Shown piece after piece: positions 9,995 to 20,700 of a stretch of DNA of 64,000 nt. A program made the position numbers and the translations under genes. Origin of the DNA: an uncultured Clostridium sp. (GTDB lineage: Bacteria > Bacillota > Clostridia > TANB77 > CAG-508); the NCBI GenBank assembly GCA_900552555.1, contig URZW01000002.1, positions 62,001-126,000 of the forward strand. The letters are read 5' to 3'. The first letter of the stretch is position 1. Each line of letters opens with the position of its first letter. The notes under the pieces were generated by a model that made no database searches, had not been told where the DNA came from, and was given only the letters and a program-made list of their open reading frames with translations.

Positions 9995-10552
9995 ATGGAA
10001 AATAATAAAATAAAAGAAATGTTATTAGATTTAAAGAAAGGACAAGAAGAAAGAGACAAAATATTATTGGACTTAAAAAGAGGACAAGAAGAAAGAGACA
10101 AAATATTATTGGACTTAAAAAGAGGACAAGAAGAAAGAGACAAAATATTATTGGATTTAAAAAGAGGACAAGAAGAGCTATTCAGAGGACAGGAAGAATT
10201 ATTCAAAGGACAAGAAGAAAGAGATAAAATATTATTTGATTTAAAAAAAGGGCAAAAAGAACTATTTAAAGGACAAAAACAATTATTTGAAGGTCAAGAA
10301 AAACTAATAAACAGAGTTGACAAAATCGAAGAAAGACAGCAAAACATGGATAATAAAATAGACAAAATAAGTCAATCAGTAGCAGTAATAGAAAACGACC
10401 ATGGAGAAAAACTACAAGTTTTATTAGATGTAGTTACAGGGCACATAAAAAAATTTGATTCAGAAAACAAAAGGATAGAAAAATGTGAAGAAAGATTAGA
10501 CGATCACGATAATAAAATCTATGCTTTAAATTCAGCAGTTCAAGCGTATTAA
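9995..10552 (+). CDS. coiled-coil protein with 14-residue tandem repeats
   Basis: 185 residues made almost entirely of a coiled coil. Residues about 13-55 are repeats of 14 residues (LKRGQEERDKILLD); these degenerate into FRGQEELFKGQEE and then a non-repetitive coil (NRVDKIEERQQNMDNKIDKIS, DDHDNKIYALNSAVQAY). No signal peptide or membrane segment. The ATG at 9995 follows GGGAGG; another ATG at 9988 is out of frame. The tail resembles helical tails of clostridial phage- or chromosome-associated proteins, but no function is claimed. Confidence 0.7.
   Translation: MENNKIKEMLLDLKKGQEERDKILLDLKRGQEERDKILLDLKRGQEERDKILLDLKRGQEELFRGQEELFKGQEERDKILFDLKKGQKELFKGQKQLFEGQEKLINRVDKIEERQQNMDNKIDKISQSVAVIENDHGEKLQVLLDVVTGHIKKFDSENKRIEKCEERLDDHDNKIYALNSAVQAY
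10031..10156 (+). repeat. 42-bp direct tandem repeat inside a gene
   Basis: Three near-identical 42-bp units (10031-10072, 10073-10114, 10115-10156) and a partial fourth encode the 14-residue repeats. Because 42 is divisible by 3, copy-number change keeps the frame. Confidence 0.85.
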
Positions 10553-10562
10553 TTCCAAAGAA

Positions 10563-10595
10563 ATACCCTATTGAACACAAAAATCAATAGGGTAT
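10563..10595. terminator. hairpin between convergent genes
   Basis: ATACCCTATTGA and TCAATAGGGTAT form a 12-bp stem immediately after the coiled-coil gene; only an AT-rich tail follows, so strength is uncertain. Confidence 0.55.
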
Positions 10596-10685
10596 ATAAT
10601 TAACTATTAAATCACAAATGCAAATTACATCTTACTCAATATATATAAAGTCAATGAAAATCACAGTTATTAAATTTTATAAATA

Positions 10686-13502
10686 TTATTTAACAACAAC
10701 ATTATAAATTTTATTTTTAACATAAATCTCTTTAACAATAATCTTACCATCCAATTTAGAATCAATAGCATTATGAACTTTTCCTTTAACAGAAGATTCA
10801 TCTTCATCAACAGAAATAGTTATAGTTGCCTTTAATTTTCCATTAAATTGAATAGGTAAAGTAATTTCATCATCAACAGTTTTTTCTGCATCATATTCTG
10901 GCCAAGAGTATGTAGAAACATCATCTTCAAAACCAGCAATTTTATTAAGTTCTTCAGTGATATGTGGTGCAAATGGATTTAATAAAGTTAAGAATGTTTT
11001 AAATTCAGCTTTATTAATTTTACCAATTTTGTAGAATTCATTAACCATTGTCATAAATGTAGATACAGAAGTATTAAATTTCATATCTTCAATATCTTGA
11101 GAAACTTTCTTAATTGCTTTATGCATCATTTTTTCAGCTTCTGGTGAATATGAATCACCATCAACCAACATATTTTGCATATTCCATACTCTGTCTAAAA
11201 ATTTACCGCATCCACGGATACTTTCCATAGACCATGCAGCAACTTGGTCAAATGGCCCCATGAACATTTCATAAACTCTGAAAGTATCTGCACCAAATTC
11301 ATTTACTATATCATCTGGGTTAATAACGTTTCCTTTAGATTTAGACATTTTTTCACCATTTGTTCCCAAAATCATTCCATGAGAAGTACGTTTTTGATAT
11401 GGTTCTTTTGTAGGAACAACACCAATATCATATAAAAATTTATGCCAAAATCTTGAATATAATAAGTGTAAAGTTGTATGTTCCATACCACCATTGTACC
11501 AGTCAACAGGTGACCAATATTTTAAAGCTTCTTTTGATGCAAGTTCTTTATCATTATGTGGATCCATATATCTTAAGAAATACCAAGAAGAACCAGCCCA
11601 TTGAGGCATTGTATCTGTCTCTCTTTTTGCAGGTTTACCACAATGAGGACAAGTTGTATTAATCCAGTCTGTTTGTTTTGCTAAAGGTGATTCACCATTT
11701 TCTCCAGGTGTAAATTCTTCAACTTCTGGTAATCTTAAAGGTAAGTCTTTTTCGTCAAGTGGAACCCAACCGCAATCTTCACAATAAACCATTGGAATAG
11801 GTTCGCCCCAATATCTTTGACGAGAAAATACCCAGTCACGCAATTTGTAATTAACCTTTTTAGTACCAATATGATTATCTTCTAAATATTTTATTACTTT
11901 ATTAATAGCATCTTGTTTATTCAAACCATTTAAGAATTCAGAATTAATATGGATTCCGTCTCCAACCATAGCACCCAAATTTTGAGAATATTCAAAAGTT
12001 TTCTTATGTAATGCATCAGTAATTTCATTCAATTCATTTCTTGAAACCCATTCAACATCAAAGTTTTCATCGTCATCTAAATTTTTCTCAACTTTATTTG
12101 AACTATTTAATTTAAATAAAAATCCTGTTGAATCAATATTGAAATATTTATCTTTATTATATGCATAATAGTGATGGTGAATCAAAGGCAATTCTTCTAA
12201 CAAAGAGAAATCTGTATAACCAGTTTCTTCTGTTATTTCTCTAATGGCACAATCTAAAGCAGATTCATTTTCTTTTCTAGTTCCACCAATAAATAATCTA
12301 CCACCATTTTTATGCCAATTTATAGTTAAAAACTTATCATTTTTTTCATCATACACAATTGCAACAATAGATTTTTTTGAAAATTCATTTTCATGTGGTC
12401 TACCTGTTTCTTCTTCTAAAACTTGAACAATTGGTAAATTGAATTTTTTAGCAAATTCATAATCACGAGTATCATGAGCAGGAACTGCCATTATTGCACC
12501 AGTACCATATGTAATTAAAACATAATCAGAAATCCAAATTGGAATTTCCTTATTTGTTAATGGATTTATAGCAGTGATTCCTTTAATTTCAACACCTGTT
12601 TTTTCTTTATTCAATTCAGAACGCTCAAACGCTGATTTTAAACTTGCTTGTTTTTGATATTCTTGAACTTCATCTAAGTTTTCAATTTTATCTTCTAACT
12701 CTTTTAAAATAGGATGTTCTGGTGATATAACCATATAAGTTGCCCCAAATAAAGTGTCAGGTCTTGTTGTGTAAACAGTTAAATCTTTATCCATATTAGC
12801 AATTTTGAAATTAACTTCTGCACCTTCTGATCTACCAATCCAATTTTTTTGTTGAACTTTGATTTTCTCTAAGAAATCAACATCGTCTAAATCATCTATT
12901 AATTTTTGAGCATAATCAGTAATTTTTAGCATCCATTCAGATTTTTCCTTTTGAACAACAGGGCTTCCGCATCTTTCACAAACACCGTTAACAACTTCTT
13001 CATTTGCTAAACCAACTTTGCAACCAGTACAGAAATTTATAGGCATTGTTGTTTTATATGCTAGACCATGTTTATATAATTGAATGAAAATCCATTGTGT
13101 CCATTTATAATATTCAGGGTCTGTTGTGTCAATTTTTCTAGACCAGTCAAAAGAAAATCCTAAAGATTTTAATTGCTCTGTAAAGTGAGCTATATTTTGA
13201 GCTGTTGTTATTTTAGGATGTACATTTGTTTTTATTGCATAGTTTTCAGCAGGTAAACCAAATGCATCAAATCCTATTGGAAATAAAACATTATATCCTT
13301 GTAGTCTTCTTTTTCTTGCAATAATATCTAATGCTGTGTAACTACGAGGATGTCCAACATGTAGACCTTGTCCTGATGGATATGGAAATTCTATTAGTCC
13401 GTACCATTTTTTCATTGTATAATCATCTTTGGCATTGAATGTTCCTTCTTTGTCCCATTTTTCTTGCCATTTTTTTTCTATTTCTTTAAAATTGTAAGCC
13501 AT
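10686..13502 (-). CDS. leuS: leucyl-tRNA synthetase with a Nudix domain inserted by the editing domain
   Basis: 938 residues, well above the usual roughly 800-870 of bacterial LeuRS. It attaches leucine to tRNA-Leu. Class I signatures are HVGH near residue 48 and KMSKS in the C-terminal half; zinc-type CTGC and CERCG and the editing elements TTRPDTLFG and VPAHDTRDYEF are present. After the editing aspartate segment, where LeuRS normally runs directly to the GDGIHINS segment, there is an extra domain of about 130 residues (roughly 374-508). It holds a perfect Nudix box: G, five residues, E, seven residues, REITEETGY. This is in frame and uninterrupted. Start ATG with AGGAG. Only about 145 bp separates it from the divergent HD gene, leaving no room for a T-box leader. 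Confidence 0.93.
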   Translation of the reverse strand: MAYNFKEIEKKWQEKWDKEGTFNAKDDYTMKKWYGLIEFPYPSGQGLHVGHPRSYTALDIIARKRRLQGYNVLFPIGFDAFGLPAENYAIKTNVHPKITTAQNIAHFTEQLKSLGFSFDWSRKIDTTDPEYYKWTQWIFIQLYKHGLAYKTTMPINFCTGCKVGLANEEVVNGVCERCGSPVVQKEKSEWMLKITDYAQKLIDDLDDVDFLEKIKVQQKNWIGRSEGAEVNFKIANMDKDLTVYTTRPDTLFGATYMVISPEHPILKELEDKIENLDEVQEYQKQASLKSAFERSELNKEKTGVEIKGITAINPLTNKEIPIWISDYVLITYGTGAIMAVPAHDTRDYEFAKKFNLPIVQVLEEETGRPHENEFSKKSIVAIVYDEKNDKFLTINWHKNGGRLFIGGTRKENESALDCAIREITEETGYTDFSLLEELPLIHHHYYAYNKDKYFNIDSTGFLFKLNSSNKVEKNLDDDENFDVEWVSRNELNEITDALHKKTFEYSQNLGAMVGDGIHINSEFLNGLNKQDAINKVIKYLEDNHIGTKKVNYKLRDWVFSRQRYWGEPIPMVYCEDCGWVPLDEKDLPLRLPEVEEFTPGENGESPLAKQTDWINTTCPHCGKPAKRETDTMPQWAGSSWYFLRYMDPHNDKELASKEALKYWSPVDWYNGGMEHTTLHLLYSRFWHKFLYDIGVVPTKEPYQKRTSHGMILGTNGEKMSKSKGNVINPDDIVNEFGADTFRVYEMFMGPFDQVAAWSMESIRGCGKFLDRVWNMQNMLVDGDSYSPEAEKMMHKAIKKVSQDIEDMKFNTSVSTFMTMVNEFYKIGKINKAEFKTFLTLLNPFAPHITEELNKIAGFEDDVSTYSWPEYDAEKTVDDEITLPIQFNGKLKATITISVDEDESSVKGKVHNAIDSKLDGKIIVKEIYVKNKIYNVVVK
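11978..12380 (-). other. Nudix hydrolase domain encoded within leuS
   Basis: Approximate limits of the insertion. It begins at KSIVAIVYDEKNDKFL and ends at FEYSQNLGAM. The Nudix box lies at about 12215-12288 (GG..E.......REITEETGY), with the catalytic Glu pair intact. Confidence 0.85.
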
Positions 13503-13647
13503 TTTTGTGCTCCTTTCGTATTATCATTGATAAGTGCTATTATATACCAAAAATACAGATGTTTCAATACTTTTTAAAAAAACTGTTAACTGCAACTTGA
13601 AAAAAATAATTATTATGTTATAATTCATTAGGAAAGGAAGTAAACAA

Positions 13648-14424
13648 ATGGAAATAAATATAGAAGAAGCACAAAAGGAATTTATAAAATACACAGAAAA
13701 ATACAATTTAGAAGATGAAAATGTAAAAAGAAAACAATTACATTCACTAAGAGTAATGGAAAATGCAAAGCAAATAGCAACAAACTTAAAATTAAGCGAA
13801 GAACAAATACAAATAGCAACTTTAATAGGACTTTTACATGACACAGGAAGATTCAAGCAATATACAGAAATAGGCCTAGGAGACAATATAGAAGGCTTTG
13901 ATCATGGAGATTATGGAGCAAAAGTTTTATTTGAAGATGGGATGATAAGAAAATTTATAGAGCCAAGCAAATATGACGAAATAATAAGAAAAGCCATAAT
14001 AAATCATAATAAATTTGCAATAGAAGAAGGACTTACAGAAGAAGAACTACTTTTTGCAAAATTAATAAGAGATGCAGACAAAATAGACATTATATATGAA
14101 TCAGGAAAAATTTTTTATAAAGGTCAAGAAAAAATAATAAATAAATCAATATTGGCAGATAAGATTTATAATCAATTTATGAGCGAAAACATGGTAATAA
14201 AAGAAAAAAATGTAATATTAAAATACATAGATGACATCACATGTGTACTTGCCCTTATTTTTGATATAAACTTTACAACAAGTTTTCAAATTTTAAAAGA
14301 AAAAGACTATATAAACAATATATTAGATAGATACAATTTTGAGGATACAAAAACACGAGAAAGAGTAAATGAAATAAGAAAACTAGCAAATGAATATGTA
14401 ACTGACAAAGCAAAAGAAAACTAA
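13648..14424 (+). CDS. HD-domain phosphohydrolase, first of two paralogues
   Basis: 258 residues. HSLRVMENA supplies the first His, LLHDTGRF the HD pair, and RDADKID the later Asp, the arrangement of the metal-dependent HD superfamily that hydrolyses nucleotides or other phosphoesters. The substrate is not evident. Start ATG follows GGAAAGGAAG. It is the first gene of a probable operon with a paralogue (14462) and topB (15237). Confidence 0.82.
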   Translation: MEINIEEAQKEFIKYTEKYNLEDENVKRKQLHSLRVMENAKQIATNLKLSEEQIQIATLIGLLHDTGRFKQYTEIGLGDNIEGFDHGDYGAKVLFEDGMIRKFIEPSKYDEIIRKAIINHNKFAIEEGLTEEELLFAKLIRDADKIDIIYESGKIFYKGQEKIINKSILADKIYNQFMSENMVIKEKNVILKYIDDITCVLALIFDINFTTSFQILKEKDYINNILDRYNFEDTKTRERVNEIRKLANEYVTDKAKEN

Positions 14425-14461
14425 TAGCCTTAGTTTTTAACAGTAAGAAAGGAAAGAAAAA

Positions 14462-15232
14462 ATGAAAATAGATATAACAAAAGCAAAAGAAGCATTTAAA
14501 GAATATGTTAAAAATTATAATCCAGAAGATAAACAAGTAAAATTAAAAATTGAACACATAGAAAGAGTATCAAATTTGGCCAGAAAAATCGCAGAAGAAT
14601 TAAAATTAAGTGAAGAAGATATACAATTAGCAGAACTAATAGGATTATTACATGATATAGGAAGATTTGAACAAATACGCTTATATCATACATTTGTAGA
14701 CGGAAAAAGCGTAAATCACGGAGAACTTGGCGCAAAAATTTTATTTGAAGATGGACTAATCAGAAACTTTATAGAAACAGATGAATTTGATGAAATAATA
14801 AAATTAGCAATTTTAAATCATAACAGAGATGACATAATGGAAGAAGGTCTAACAGAAAGACAACTATTACATGCAAAATTAATAAGAGATGCAGATAGAG
14901 CTGACTTATTTTATCTTTTTATAACAGGGGAAGAAAAAACAATATGGGAAACTGACAATATGAATAATGAAATAGTAACAAATGAAATATACAGAGAATT
15001 CATAGAAGATAAACATATAAAGTTTAAAAATATAGAAACAAGTGGAGATTTATTAGTAGCACATTTTGCATATATATATGGTTTGTATTTTAAACCAACA
15101 CTAAAAATATATAAAGAGAAAAACTATATAAATCAATTATATAACAGATTTAATTTTACAAAAAAAGATACAGCCGAAAAATTTAAAGTGATACACGAAA
15201 AAGCAAAAAAATATCTAGAAGAAAAAGGATGA
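14462..15232 (+). CDS. HD-domain phosphohydrolase, second paralogue
   Basis: 256 residues, clearly related along its length to the gene upstream: HIERVSNLARKIAEELKLSEEDIQL, LLHDIGRFEQ and RDADRADLF occupy the same positions. The pair arose by tandem duplication and then diverged. The start has GAAAGGAAAG upstream. topB begins four bases after its stop, so the two are likely co-transcribed. Confidence 0.82.
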   Translation: MKIDITKAKEAFKEYVKNYNPEDKQVKLKIEHIERVSNLARKIAEELKLSEEDIQLAELIGLLHDIGRFEQIRLYHTFVDGKSVNHGELGAKILFEDGLIRNFIETDEFDEIIKLAILNHNRDDIMEEGLTERQLLHAKLIRDADRADLFYLFITGEEKTIWETDNMNNEIVTNEIYREFIEDKHIKFKNIETSGDLLVAHFAYIYGLYFKPTLKIYKEKNYINQLYNRFNFTKKDTAEKFKVIHEKAKKYLEEKG

Positions 15233-15236
15233 TAAA

Positions 15237-17189
15237 ATGAGCAAAAAATTATTAATAACAGAAAAGCCATCAGTAGCAATGGAATTTGCAAAAGCATTAA
15301 AAATAACAGCTCCAAGAAAAAATGGATACATAGAATCAAATGAATGGATAATAACATGGTGTGTAGGACATTTAGTAACAATGAGCTATCCAGAAAAATA
15401 TGACGAAAAACTAAAATTTTGGAGATTAGATACACTTCCATTTATACCAAAAGAATGGAAATATGAAGTAATATCAAATGTTCAAAATCAATTTAATATA
15501 GTTCAAGGCTTAATGCAAAGAAAAGATGTAGAAGAAATCTATAATGCAGGAGACTCTGGGCGAGAAGGAGAATATATCCAAAGGCTTGTTTTAATGATGG
15601 CACATCCAAATCCAAAAGCAAAAGTTAAAAGAGTGTGGATAGATTCACAAACAGAAGAGGAAATATTAAGGGGAATAAGAGAGGCAAAAGATTCTTCAGA
15701 ATATGATAGTTTATCAGATAGTGCATATTTAAGAGCAAAAGAAGACTATTTAATAGGAATTAATTTTTCAAGATTACTGTCAATTACACAAGGTAGAACA
15801 TTGGCAAATAAAATAAATGAAGAAAAGGCATCAATTTCAGTTGGACGTGTTATGACCTGTGTTTTGGGAATGATAGTTTCAAGAGAAAGAGAAATTAGAA
15901 ACTTTGTCAAAACAAAATATTACAAAATAGTAGGAGAATTCGGTGACGAAAATTCAGCATTTAAAGCAGAATGGAAAGTAAACGAAAACTCAAAATTATT
16001 TGAATCACCATTATTATATAATGAGTCAGGCTTCAAAAATGAACAAAAAGCAAAAGATTTTATAGTTTCATTACAAGGCAAAAAAGCAATAATTACAGAG
16101 TTAAAAAAATCAAAACAAAAAGAAAATGCTCCATTATTATTCAACTTAGCAGAAATTCAAAATGAATGTACAAAAAGGTTTAAAATAAAGCCAGAAGAGA
16201 CACTAGATGTTATTCAAAATTTATATGAAAAGAAATTAGTTACATACCCAAGAACAGATGCGAGAGTACTATCAACTGCAGTTGCCAAAGAAATTTCTAA
16301 AAATCTAAATGGAATTGCCAAAGGATTTAAAGACGAAGAAATACAAGGATTTGTAAAGAAAATGGTAGAAGAAAAATATCCAACAAATAATTTGGCAAAA
16401 ACAAAATATGTAAATGATAGCAAAATAACAGATCACTATGCGATAATTCCAACAGGTCAAGGATATGAAAATTATGATAGATTACCAGAATTGCAAAAAC
16501 AAATTTATAAATTAATAGTAAAAAGATTTTTAGCAATTTTTTATCCACCAGCAGAATATAACAAAGTACAAGTAACAGTTGATGTTGAAGGTGAAACATT
16601 TTATGCAAGTGGAAAAGTTTGTGTTAATAAAGGATATTTAGAAATTTCAAAATCAACAGGGAAAAATACAACTGAAAAATCCACAGAAGATGCACAAAAT
16701 GTGGAAAAAACAGACGATACAAACTTAGAGATTTTGAAAAAATTAAAAAAAGGTCAAGAAGTTTTAGTAAAGAATTATGAAATAAAAGAAGCGGAAACAT
16801 CACCACCTTCAAGATATAATTCTGGTTCAATAATTCTTGCTATGGAAAATGCGGGAAAACTTATTGAAGATGAAGAACTTCGTGAACAAATAAAAGGTGC
16901 TGGAATTGGTACAAGTGCTACTCGTGGTGGAATTATTGAAAAATTGGAAAGGATTAAGTATATTGAAATAAATAAAAAGACTCAAATTATTACTCCTACA
17001 AATAAAGGTGAAATTATTTATGATATTGTTAATTTTTCTATGCCTGATATGCTTAATCCAAAACTTACTGCTAGTTGGGAGAAGGGCTTAGATATGGTTG
17101 CAAAAAAAGAGATTGAACCTCAGGTGTTTATGACTAAACTTAAAAATTATATTAATTCTAAATTTAATAAATTGGTTGTTAAAATGTAA
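15237..17189 (+). CDS. topB: DNA topoisomerase III (type IA)
   Basis: 650 residues. The TOPRIM domain is at the N-terminus (LLITEKPSVA with the catalytic Glu, then NAGDSGREGEYIQ), and the active-site tyrosine is in VTYPRTDARVLS at about residue 337. The C-terminal portion (GIGTSATRGGIIEKLERI, TNKGEIIYDIV, TASWEKGLDMV) completes the type IA fold. No C-terminal zinc ribbons, consistent with TopB rather than TopA. It decatenates single-strand-linked DNA. Note that CGA (15561) and CGT (15846) are used for conserved arginines here. Last gene of the HD-HD-topB unit. Confidence 0.93.
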   Translation: MSKKLLITEKPSVAMEFAKALKITAPRKNGYIESNEWIITWCVGHLVTMSYPEKYDEKLKFWRLDTLPFIPKEWKYEVISNVQNQFNIVQGLMQRKDVEEIYNAGDSGREGEYIQRLVLMMAHPNPKAKVKRVWIDSQTEEEILRGIREAKDSSEYDSLSDSAYLRAKEDYLIGINFSRLLSITQGRTLANKINEEKASISVGRVMTCVLGMIVSREREIRNFVKTKYYKIVGEFGDENSAFKAEWKVNENSKLFESPLLYNESGFKNEQKAKDFIVSLQGKKAIITELKKSKQKENAPLLFNLAEIQNECTKRFKIKPEETLDVIQNLYEKKLVTYPRTDARVLSTAVAKEISKNLNGIAKGFKDEEIQGFVKKMVEEKYPTNNLAKTKYVNDSKITDHYAIIPTGQGYENYDRLPELQKQIYKLIVKRFLAIFYPPAEYNKVQVTVDVEGETFYASGKVCVNKGYLEISKSTGKNTTEKSTEDAQNVEKTDDTNLEILKKLKKGQEVLVKNYEIKEAETSPPSRYNSGSIILAMENAGKLIEDEELREQIKGAGIGTSATRGGIIEKLERIKYIEINKKTQIITPTNKGEIIYDIVNFSMPDMLNPKLTASWEKGLDMVAKKEIEPQVFMTKLKNYINSKFNKLVVKM

Positions 17190-17245
17190 AAATAAAAAAG
17201 CTAATATATAAAATATCAATTTTTGGATTTGTTTTAAAAAGAAAA

Positions 17246-17281
17246 GTGGGAGAGATAGAATAAATTCTACTCTCCCTTAAA
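17246..17281. terminator. bidirectional terminator
   Basis: GGGAGAGATAGAAT and ATTCTACTCTCCC form a long stem between two convergent genes. Confidence 0.75.
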
Positions 17282-17282
17282 A

Positions 17283-17558
17283 TTAAACTAATGTTGGCAC
17301 TTTGTAGCTACCATCTCCATGCTTTGGTATTTCGTGAGTGTGATTACCACGCTCATATGCGGCTCCTGTAATAAATGGACACTTATGCCCGTCAATACTG
17401 GAATCAACACAATCGGATGGAATTCCGCCCAAGTTTTTAAGGACATCATGCTGACGTTTTGCTCCATCATTTGAAAAATAAGCTCCATTGCAGTTACTGC
17501 AAATAATATCAATCGGTGAAACTTTGCTACTTGTTTTTAATTTTTTGTTATTGCTCAT
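17283..17558 (-). CDS. small cysteine-containing protein of unknown function
   Basis: 91 residues, no family recognised. CSNC (about residues 20-23), CVDSS and HKCPF provide four cysteines plus histidines that might bind zinc. Start ATG with AAAAGG upstream. The supporting evidence for a real gene is a well-formed minus-strand promoter at 17628-17656 and a hairpin in the leader just ahead of the ribosome site. A second open frame overlapping on the same strand has no ribosome site and was discarded. Confidence 0.6.
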   Translation of the reverse strand: MSNNKKLKTSSKVSPIDIICSNCNGAYFSNDGAKRQHDVLKNLGGIPSDCVDSSIDGHKCPFITGAAYERGNHTHEIPKHGDGSYKVPTLV

Positions 17559-17572
17559 ATTTGACCTTTTCT

Positions 17573-17656
17573 ACCTACCAAAGTTATGGTAGGATTTTTG
17601 TGTAAATTAATAAGTTACTATAAATATATTATACAACAATTTACATAAAAAGTCAA
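17573..17656 (-). promoter_or_regulatory. promoter and leader hairpin for the small Cys protein
   Basis: On the minus strand, TTGACT (17651-17656), a 17-base spacer and TATAAT (17628-17633). A leader hairpin, CCTACC pairing with GGTAGG at 17573-17592, lies directly before the ribosome site and could modulate translation. Confidence 0.65.
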
Positions 17657-17787
17657 AAAATTGTAACTAATTTTTCCAAAATCCTTTAAAAAAATTAGTT
17701 AATGTGGTACAATAAAAAAACAAAAAAGGTTGAAGAAGAGCAAAACTCTTTTTCAACCAATTGTTGCATTCAGGAAGGATGAGAAAA

Positions 17788-20700
17788 ATGAACACCATAA
17801 TAGGAGAACTAGGAAAATCACAAAAATTTATAGATTTAAGTAACCAAATAGAAAAAGAAAAAAGTCCGATATCAATATCGGGCTTAACTAGCGTTGGAAT
17901 GACAGAACTAGTATCTGCAATAAACGGATACAACAAAAAGTCAATATTACTAGTAACATACAACGAAATACAAGCAAAAAAAATAGTACAAAATTTACAA
18001 ACATTTGACAAAGAAAAAGTAGTATTTTTTCCTAAAAAAGAAGTAGTAACATATGACTATATCGCAGAAAGCAAAGACTTGCCATATGAAAGAATAGAAA
18101 CACTAAACAAAATAAAAGAAAAGAAAAACTTGATAGTAGTAACAACAATAGAAGCTCTAATGCAAAAATTGCCATCCAAAAAAGCACTTTACAAAAACAC
18201 ATTAGAATTCAAAGTAGGAGACATCCATAACCTAGAAGATATCAAAAAAAGTCTAGTGAATATGGGGTATTCAAGATGTGACCTAATAGAAGGAAGAGGA
18301 CAATTCAGTGTTAGAGGTGGAATTGTTGACATTTCTGCTGATGACAAAACTGGTATAAGAATTGAACTATGGGGAGACGAAGTTGACTCAATCAGAAACT
18401 TCAGCATAAGCAGTCAAAGGTCAATATCAACACTAGAAAAAGCCAAAATATATCCAGCAAATGAGTATGTTTTAGACGATAAAATAGAAAATATTTGTAA
18501 AAGAATCAGACAAAAACTAACAGAAGGAAAACAAGACGAAATAATAGAAGAAGACCTAGAACAAATAAAAGCAGGAAATTACATAAGCAAAATAGACAAA
18601 TATTTTGACGAATTTTACAAAGAACAAGAAACATTAATTGATTACATGAGTAAAGAATGCTTGATTATGGTAGACGAAGTAAATAAAGTTGAACAAAGAG
18701 AAATGAATATCTTACAAGATATTGAAAACTTGAGTAAAAACTTAATAGAAAAAGAAAAAATAGTACCAGAAGCATTAACAAGCACAATGAGCGTTGATTT
18801 TGAAAGCTTAGAAATTAAATATCATATAATATATTTAGAAAAACAAGATGCAGTAACTAAAAAACAAGCACAAAGATATCATTTTGAATATAGAGAAATC
18901 AATTATTACAAGAGTGAAATTGAAAATTTATTTGAAAATTTAAATAAATGGAACAAAGAGAAAAAAAGCATATATGTAATGGTTGAAAATAAAGAAAAAG
19001 CAAAGAAACTAAAAGAACTGCTAGAAAAAGAAGACATACTATGCAAAATAGAAGAAAAATTAGATAAAACAATTATAGTAAAATCAACCGAAAATATTGT
19101 AACAATATCAATTGGAAAAATAACAGAAGGATTTGAAAACTACGAAATAAATCAAGTTGTAATTTCGGCAGATGATTTAATTGATGGCGGAAAAAAGAAA
19201 AAAACATTTGCAAATCAAGCTTTTAAAGAAGGAGAAAAAGTAGTATTTGCAGACTTGAAAGTTGGTGACTATGTTGTACACAAAAATTATGGTATAGGAC
19301 TTTTTGTTGGTGTAAATACTATAACTGCAGACAAAACAACAAAAGACTATATCAAATTAAAATATAAAGATGATGCAATTTTATATGTACCAACAAGCCA
19401 ATTAGATGCAATTAGAAAATACACAGGTGGAGATGCAATAAATCCACCAATGAACAGTTTAGGAAGCAAAGACTGGATAAAAACAAAAGAGAAAGTAAAG
19501 AAAAATTTAAGAGCTGTTGCAAGAGAATTAATAGAATTATATGCCAAAAGAGAAAAGGCAAAAGGATATGCGTTCAGCCCAGATACACCTTGGCAACAAC
19601 AGTTTGAAGACAAATTTCCATATCAAGAAACAGATGACCAATTAAGGTGCATAGAAGAAGTAAAAAAAGATATGGAAAATCAAAGACCAATGGATAGACT
19701 TTTATGTGGTGATGTTGGATATGGAAAAACAGAAGTTGCTATAAGAGCAGCATTTAAAGCAGTAATGGACCATAAACAAGTAGCATACTTAGTACCAACA
19801 ACAGTTTTGGCTCAACAACAATATGAAGAATTCAGAGATAGAATGAAAGACTTTCCAATAAAAGTGGAAATACTAAACAGATTCAAAAGCGCGAAATATC
19901 AAAATGAAGTTATCAGAAAATTAAAATTAGGTGAGGTAGACATCGTAGTTGGAACACACAGATTATTAAGTAAAGACGTTGAATTCAAAGACATTGGACT
20001 ATTAATAATAGACGAAGAGCACAGATTTGGTGTAAAAGCAAAAGAAAAAATAAAACAGTACAAATCAAATATAGATGTTTTAACAATGACTGCAACACCA
20101 ATACCAAGAACAATGCATATGTCAATAGTTGGAATAAGAGATATGTCAGTAATTTACGAACCACCTCACAACAGAAAACCAGTTCAAACTTATGTATTGG
20201 AATATGACCAAGAGGTTATAAAAGAGGCAATAACAAAAGAACTTGAAAGAGATGGTCAAGTATTTTATATTTATAACAGAGTAGATACAATACAGAAAAA
20301 GGCAGACGAAATATCAAGACTTGTACCAGAGGCAACTGTAAGTTATGCACACGGACAAATGACAGGAAATCAAATAGAAGAAATAATGCAAGACTTTATT
20401 GAAAAAAAATCGAATGTTTTAGTATGTACAACAATATTAGAATCAGGAATTGATATAGCAAATGCAAACACAATTATAGTAGAACATGCAGACAGAATGG
20501 GACTTGCAGCATTATATCAAATTCGTGGTAGAGTCGGAAGGTCAGACAGGCAAGCATATGCATACATCACATATAGAAAAGACAAAATACTTTCAGAAGA
20601 AGCAGACAAGAGACTTAAAGCAATAAAAGAATTCACAGAATTTGGTTCAGGATTCAAAATAGCAATGAGAGACCTAGAAATCAGAGGAGCAGGAAGCATA

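Noticed and set aside
10031..10156. CRISPR array
   Set aside because: Repeats are contiguous with no spacers and lie in a continuous coding frame.
13503..13647. T-box leader for leuS
   Set aside because: The divergent spacer is only about 145 bp and shows no T-box core or specifier structure.
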